Of a stretch of 64,000 bases of DNA, positions 62,170 to 64,000 are shown in pieces; the first letter of the stretch is position 1; each line of letters starts with the position of its first letter. The notes beneath the pieces were generated by a model. The model was not told where the DNA came from. It saw only the letters and a program-made list of their open reading frames with translations, and searched no databases. Made by a program: the position numbers and the translations under genes. Origin of the DNA: an uncultured Clostridia bacterium (lineage in GTDB: Bacteria > Bacillota > Clostridia > Lachnospirales > CAG-274); the NCBI GenBank assembly GCA_947630475.1, contig CANRHR010000008.1, forward strand, positions 51,382-115,381, read 5' to 3'.

Positions 62170-62688
62170 ATGAAAATTTTGGTTTTAAGTGACAGTCACG
62201 GAAATATGAAAAATGTTTATAATGTAATTGATACTTTAAACGGCAGGATAGATATGATTCTGCATCTTGGTGATTTTTTAAGGGATGCCCAAAAGATAAA
62301 AGAATTTTATCCTAACATAAAGCTTTTTAATGTAGCGGGAAATTGCGATTATGGCGTATCGGAGCAAAGCAGTATGGTTTTTGAAGCTCAAAAAAAGTGG
62401 TTTTTTATAACTCATGGCCACAGATACAATGTTAAAGGCGGCTTGGATAAAATTGCCTGCGCCGCGATGAAATCGGGAGCGGATATATGCATATATGGAC
62501 ATACACATTTTCCGCTTATTACAAAGCTTGATAATATGATTATTATGAATCCGGGCAGTATTTCATATCCAAGGGGCATTTCTGTATGCTCTTACGGGAT
62601 TGTTAATATTGAGGGTGATAAAATAATACCCTCTGTTGTAGGCATATATGATGACAAATTTAAACCCATCAACGTAACAAAGGAGTGA
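62170..62688 (+). CDS. YfcE-family metallophosphoesterase
   Basis: The 172-aa protein has the calcineurin-like pattern LSDSHGN, HLGDF, GNCDYG, THGH and GHTHFP, binding two metal ions. YfcE/MJ0936-type enzymes act on phosphodiesters in vitro; the native substrate is unknown. It overlaps the frame of the next gene's leader, and AAGGAG in its end serves that gene. Confidence 0.9.
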   Translation: MKILVLSDSHGNMKNVYNVIDTLNGRIDMILHLGDFLRDAQKIKEFYPNIKLFNVAGNCDYGVSEQSSMVFEAQKKWFFITHGHRYNVKGGLDKIACAAMKSGADICIYGHTHFPLITKLDNMIIMNPGSISYPRGISVCSYGIVNIEGDKIIPSVVGIYDDKFKPINVTKE

Positions 62689-62693
62689 TATTT

Positions 62694-63230
62694 ATGGTTG
62701 ATGCTATGAATAATTATAATAATTATAATAATTATGACAATTATGAAAAATATGAATTAAATAATGAAAAATCTCCTTTACATACAAAATCCGATTCTGC
62801 GCATGGAGGCAAGGAGAAGCTTACAAATGCAGAAATAAGAGCTAAAAAACGTTCGGGTGAGATTGAATGTAAAACCTGCAAAAGCAGAAAATATGTAGAT
62901 GGCTCAGACGACCCCGGCGTTTCTTTTAAAACACCTCAGCATATAAATCCAAGCCAGTCAGCTTCGGCTGTTATGGGGCATGAGCTTGAGCATTACAACA
63001 GAGAAACTGCTTCTGCATCAAAAAATGGAGAAGAGGTGGTTTCAGCAAGCATAACTCTTTCAAGAGCAATATGCCCGGAGTGCGGAAGATCATATGTTTC
63101 GGGAGGAACAACACACGTTACAAAGAGAGTTGATACAGATAAAAATAAAGAAAGAGATTATTTTAAAGATAAATTTTTTAACAATACTATCGGAAAATAT
63201 TTCCCCAAAAAGGTTGATATGAAAATATAA
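62694..63230 (+). CDS. Conserved Firmicutes protein with HELEH motif and Cys pairs
   Basis: The 178-aa protein starts (ATG after AAGGAG) with an Asn/Tyr low-complexity stretch (NNYNNYNNYDNY), then CKTCKSRKYVDGSDDPGVSF, a central VMGHELEHYN, SASITLSRAICPECGRSYVS and a basic tail. HELEH matches the HExxH zinc-protease signature, and the pattern recalls SprA-related (PF12118) proteins and a widespread unnamed clostridial family. Protease activity is possible but unproven. The Cys pairs could hold a structural zinc. Confidence 0.7.
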   Translation: MVDAMNNYNNYNNYDNYEKYELNNEKSPLHTKSDSAHGGKEKLTNAEIRAKKRSGEIECKTCKSRKYVDGSDDPGVSFKTPQHINPSQSASAVMGHELEHYNRETASASKNGEEVVSASITLSRAICPECGRSYVSGGTTHVTKRVDTDKNKERDYFKDKFFNNTIGKYFPKKVDMKI

Positions 63231-63268
63231 TTCCGATTAAAAATATTATTGGCTTTATGGAGTTGATT

Positions 63269-63931
63269 ATGGATATATTAAATAAGCTGCAGGAAGAATT
63301 TAACATAGATAAAAACAGGCTTAGGGATACAGTTAAATTGATTGATGACGGAAACACCATACCTTTTATAGCAAGATACAGAAAAGAAGTTACAGGCTCT
63401 CTTGACGATCAGGTTTTAAGAGAACTTTTTGACAGGCTTGTATATCTTAGGAATTTAAACGAAAAAAGGGAGCAGGTAAGAAAGCTTATATCCGAGCAGG
63501 GAAAGCTCAGCAAAGAAATATCGGACGGACTTGACAAGGCTTTGCTTTTAACCGAAATAGAAGATATTTACAGGCCGTTTAAGCCAAAAAGAAAAACAAG
63601 GGCAATTATTGCAAAGCAAAAGGGCTTGGAGCCTTTGGCAGCAGAAATATTAAATCAAGAGCTTGCACAAACGGCTTTTGAGGCTTCAAAAAAATATATA
63701 AATGAAGAAAAGGGAGTTTTGAGTGAAGAGGATGCTTTAAGCGGCGCAAAGGATATAATTGCGGAAATTATATCCGATAATGCCGATTACAGAGGTTTTA
63801 TAAGAAAGGAAACAATGAATAAGGGGCTTATTGTTTCCAAAGCAATTAAAAAAGAAGACTCCGTTTATGAAATTTATTATGATTACAGTGAAAATGTTCA
63901 AAAAATACCCGGGCACAGAATACTGATCTGA
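63269..63931 (+). pseudogene. tex: Tex-type RNA-binding protein, truncated by an insertion
   Basis: The first ~219 residues match Tex (YhgF): LNKLQEEFNIDKNRL, IPFIARYRKEVTGSLDDQVLRE with a near-invariant pattern, and EDIYRPFKPKRKTRA. Full-length Tex is about 700-780 aa with YqgF, HhH and S1 domains. Here the frame breaks at GHRIL, inside the conserved region, where an IS end begins, and a stop follows within three codons. ATG 63269 follows TGGAG. Remaining tex sequence would be expected beyond the IS, outside the window. Confidence 0.82.
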
Positions 63932-64000
63932 CCCCAAAAAGTTAGACAAAAATATAAAAATAAATTTATGCAAAGCGACTAAGAATGATCTTGGTCGTTT
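63924..64000. mobile_element. End of an IS3-type insertion sequence (continues outside the window)
   Basis: TGATCTGACCCC followed by AAAAAGTTAGACA is the terminal inverted repeat pattern of IS3-family (IS150-like) elements. It interrupts tex. The window ends 77 bases into it, so the transposase is not seen and its orientation is open. Confidence 0.7.

Noticed and set aside
1..64000. tRNA or rRNA genes
   Set aside because: No convincing T-arm/cloverleaf or rRNA segment was found by eye; a tRNAscan run would be decisive.

Overview
The window is an AT-rich, gene-dense chromosomal segment of a spore-forming, anaerobic-type Clostridia bacterium (Bacillota). The evidence is the early-cobalt corrin pathway genes (cbiC, cbiD, cbiG, cbiJ), a SpoVD/SpoVE-type wall cluster with a DAP-type MurE, a GerMN-domain lipoprotein-like protein, clostridial-type Shine-Dalgarno sites with frequent GTG/TTG starts, a sigK-type large serine recombinase, and Pta/AckA. 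I see no rRNA, tRNA or CRISPR array.

Layout. 1-7.6 kb: distal half of a cobalamin operon (cbiA, cobT, cobU, cobS, a short CobU-like gene, cbiB, cobD, cbiP, cbiC). 7.7-11.5 kb: a Cache-like/GGDEF protein, an orphan middle piece of a Cys-rich spore-surface-type protein, ispD and tmcAL. 11.6-16.5 kb: cheR-cheA-cheW-cheB. 16.5-20.7 kb: pta-ackA, yceD-rpmF-plsX. 20.8-27.3 kb: a CNNM/CBS protein, tgt, purL, a 38-aa membrane peptide. 27.4-31.9 kb: gap, pfkA, pgi and an orphan C-terminal piece of the same spore-surface-type family. 32.1-35.4 kb, minus strand: an Hsp70-von Willebrand A fusion with a TPR partner behind a structured leader. 35.9-39.0 kb: a second CNNM/CBS protein, a probable 6S-like RNA, an HsmA-like protein, larE. 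39.2-47.7 kb: spoVD-murE-murF-mraY-murD-spoVE. 47.9-51.0 kb: an orphan N-terminal piece of the spore-surface-type family, a large serine recombinase, a small Cys-rich peptide, an ADP-ribosylglycohydrolase. 51.2-56.4 kb: the remaining corrin genes cbiD-L-F-G-H-J. 56.5-63.9 kb: asnB, a YvyF-like protein, a cell-wall amidase, tadA, a GerMN protein, rdgB, a YfcE-like phosphoesterase, an HELEH protein, and a tex gene cut by the end of an IS3-type element at the window edge.

The most striking reading is that three small genes (8.95, 31.6 and 47.9 kb) look like consecutive, non-overlapping pieces of ONE protein family, all on the + strand but in the scrambled order middle - C-terminal - N-terminal. 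Only the N piece has a ribosome binding site and only the C piece is followed by the expected terminator. The middle and C pieces share a 19-bp dyad exactly at their junction, and the N piece ends 3 bp from a large serine recombinase gene. Recombination at these junctions would rebuild a continuous frame of about 320 codons. This may be a programmed (mother-cell) rearrangement or the scar of recombinase-driven shuffling; the split of the cobalamin genes to both sides of the same 39-kb interval fits some rearrangement. Other notable features are a ~180-bp intergenic repeat that sits inside terminators, with a terminator hairpin on each side and compensatory stem changes between copies, and the Hsp70-vWA/TPR pair with its leader.
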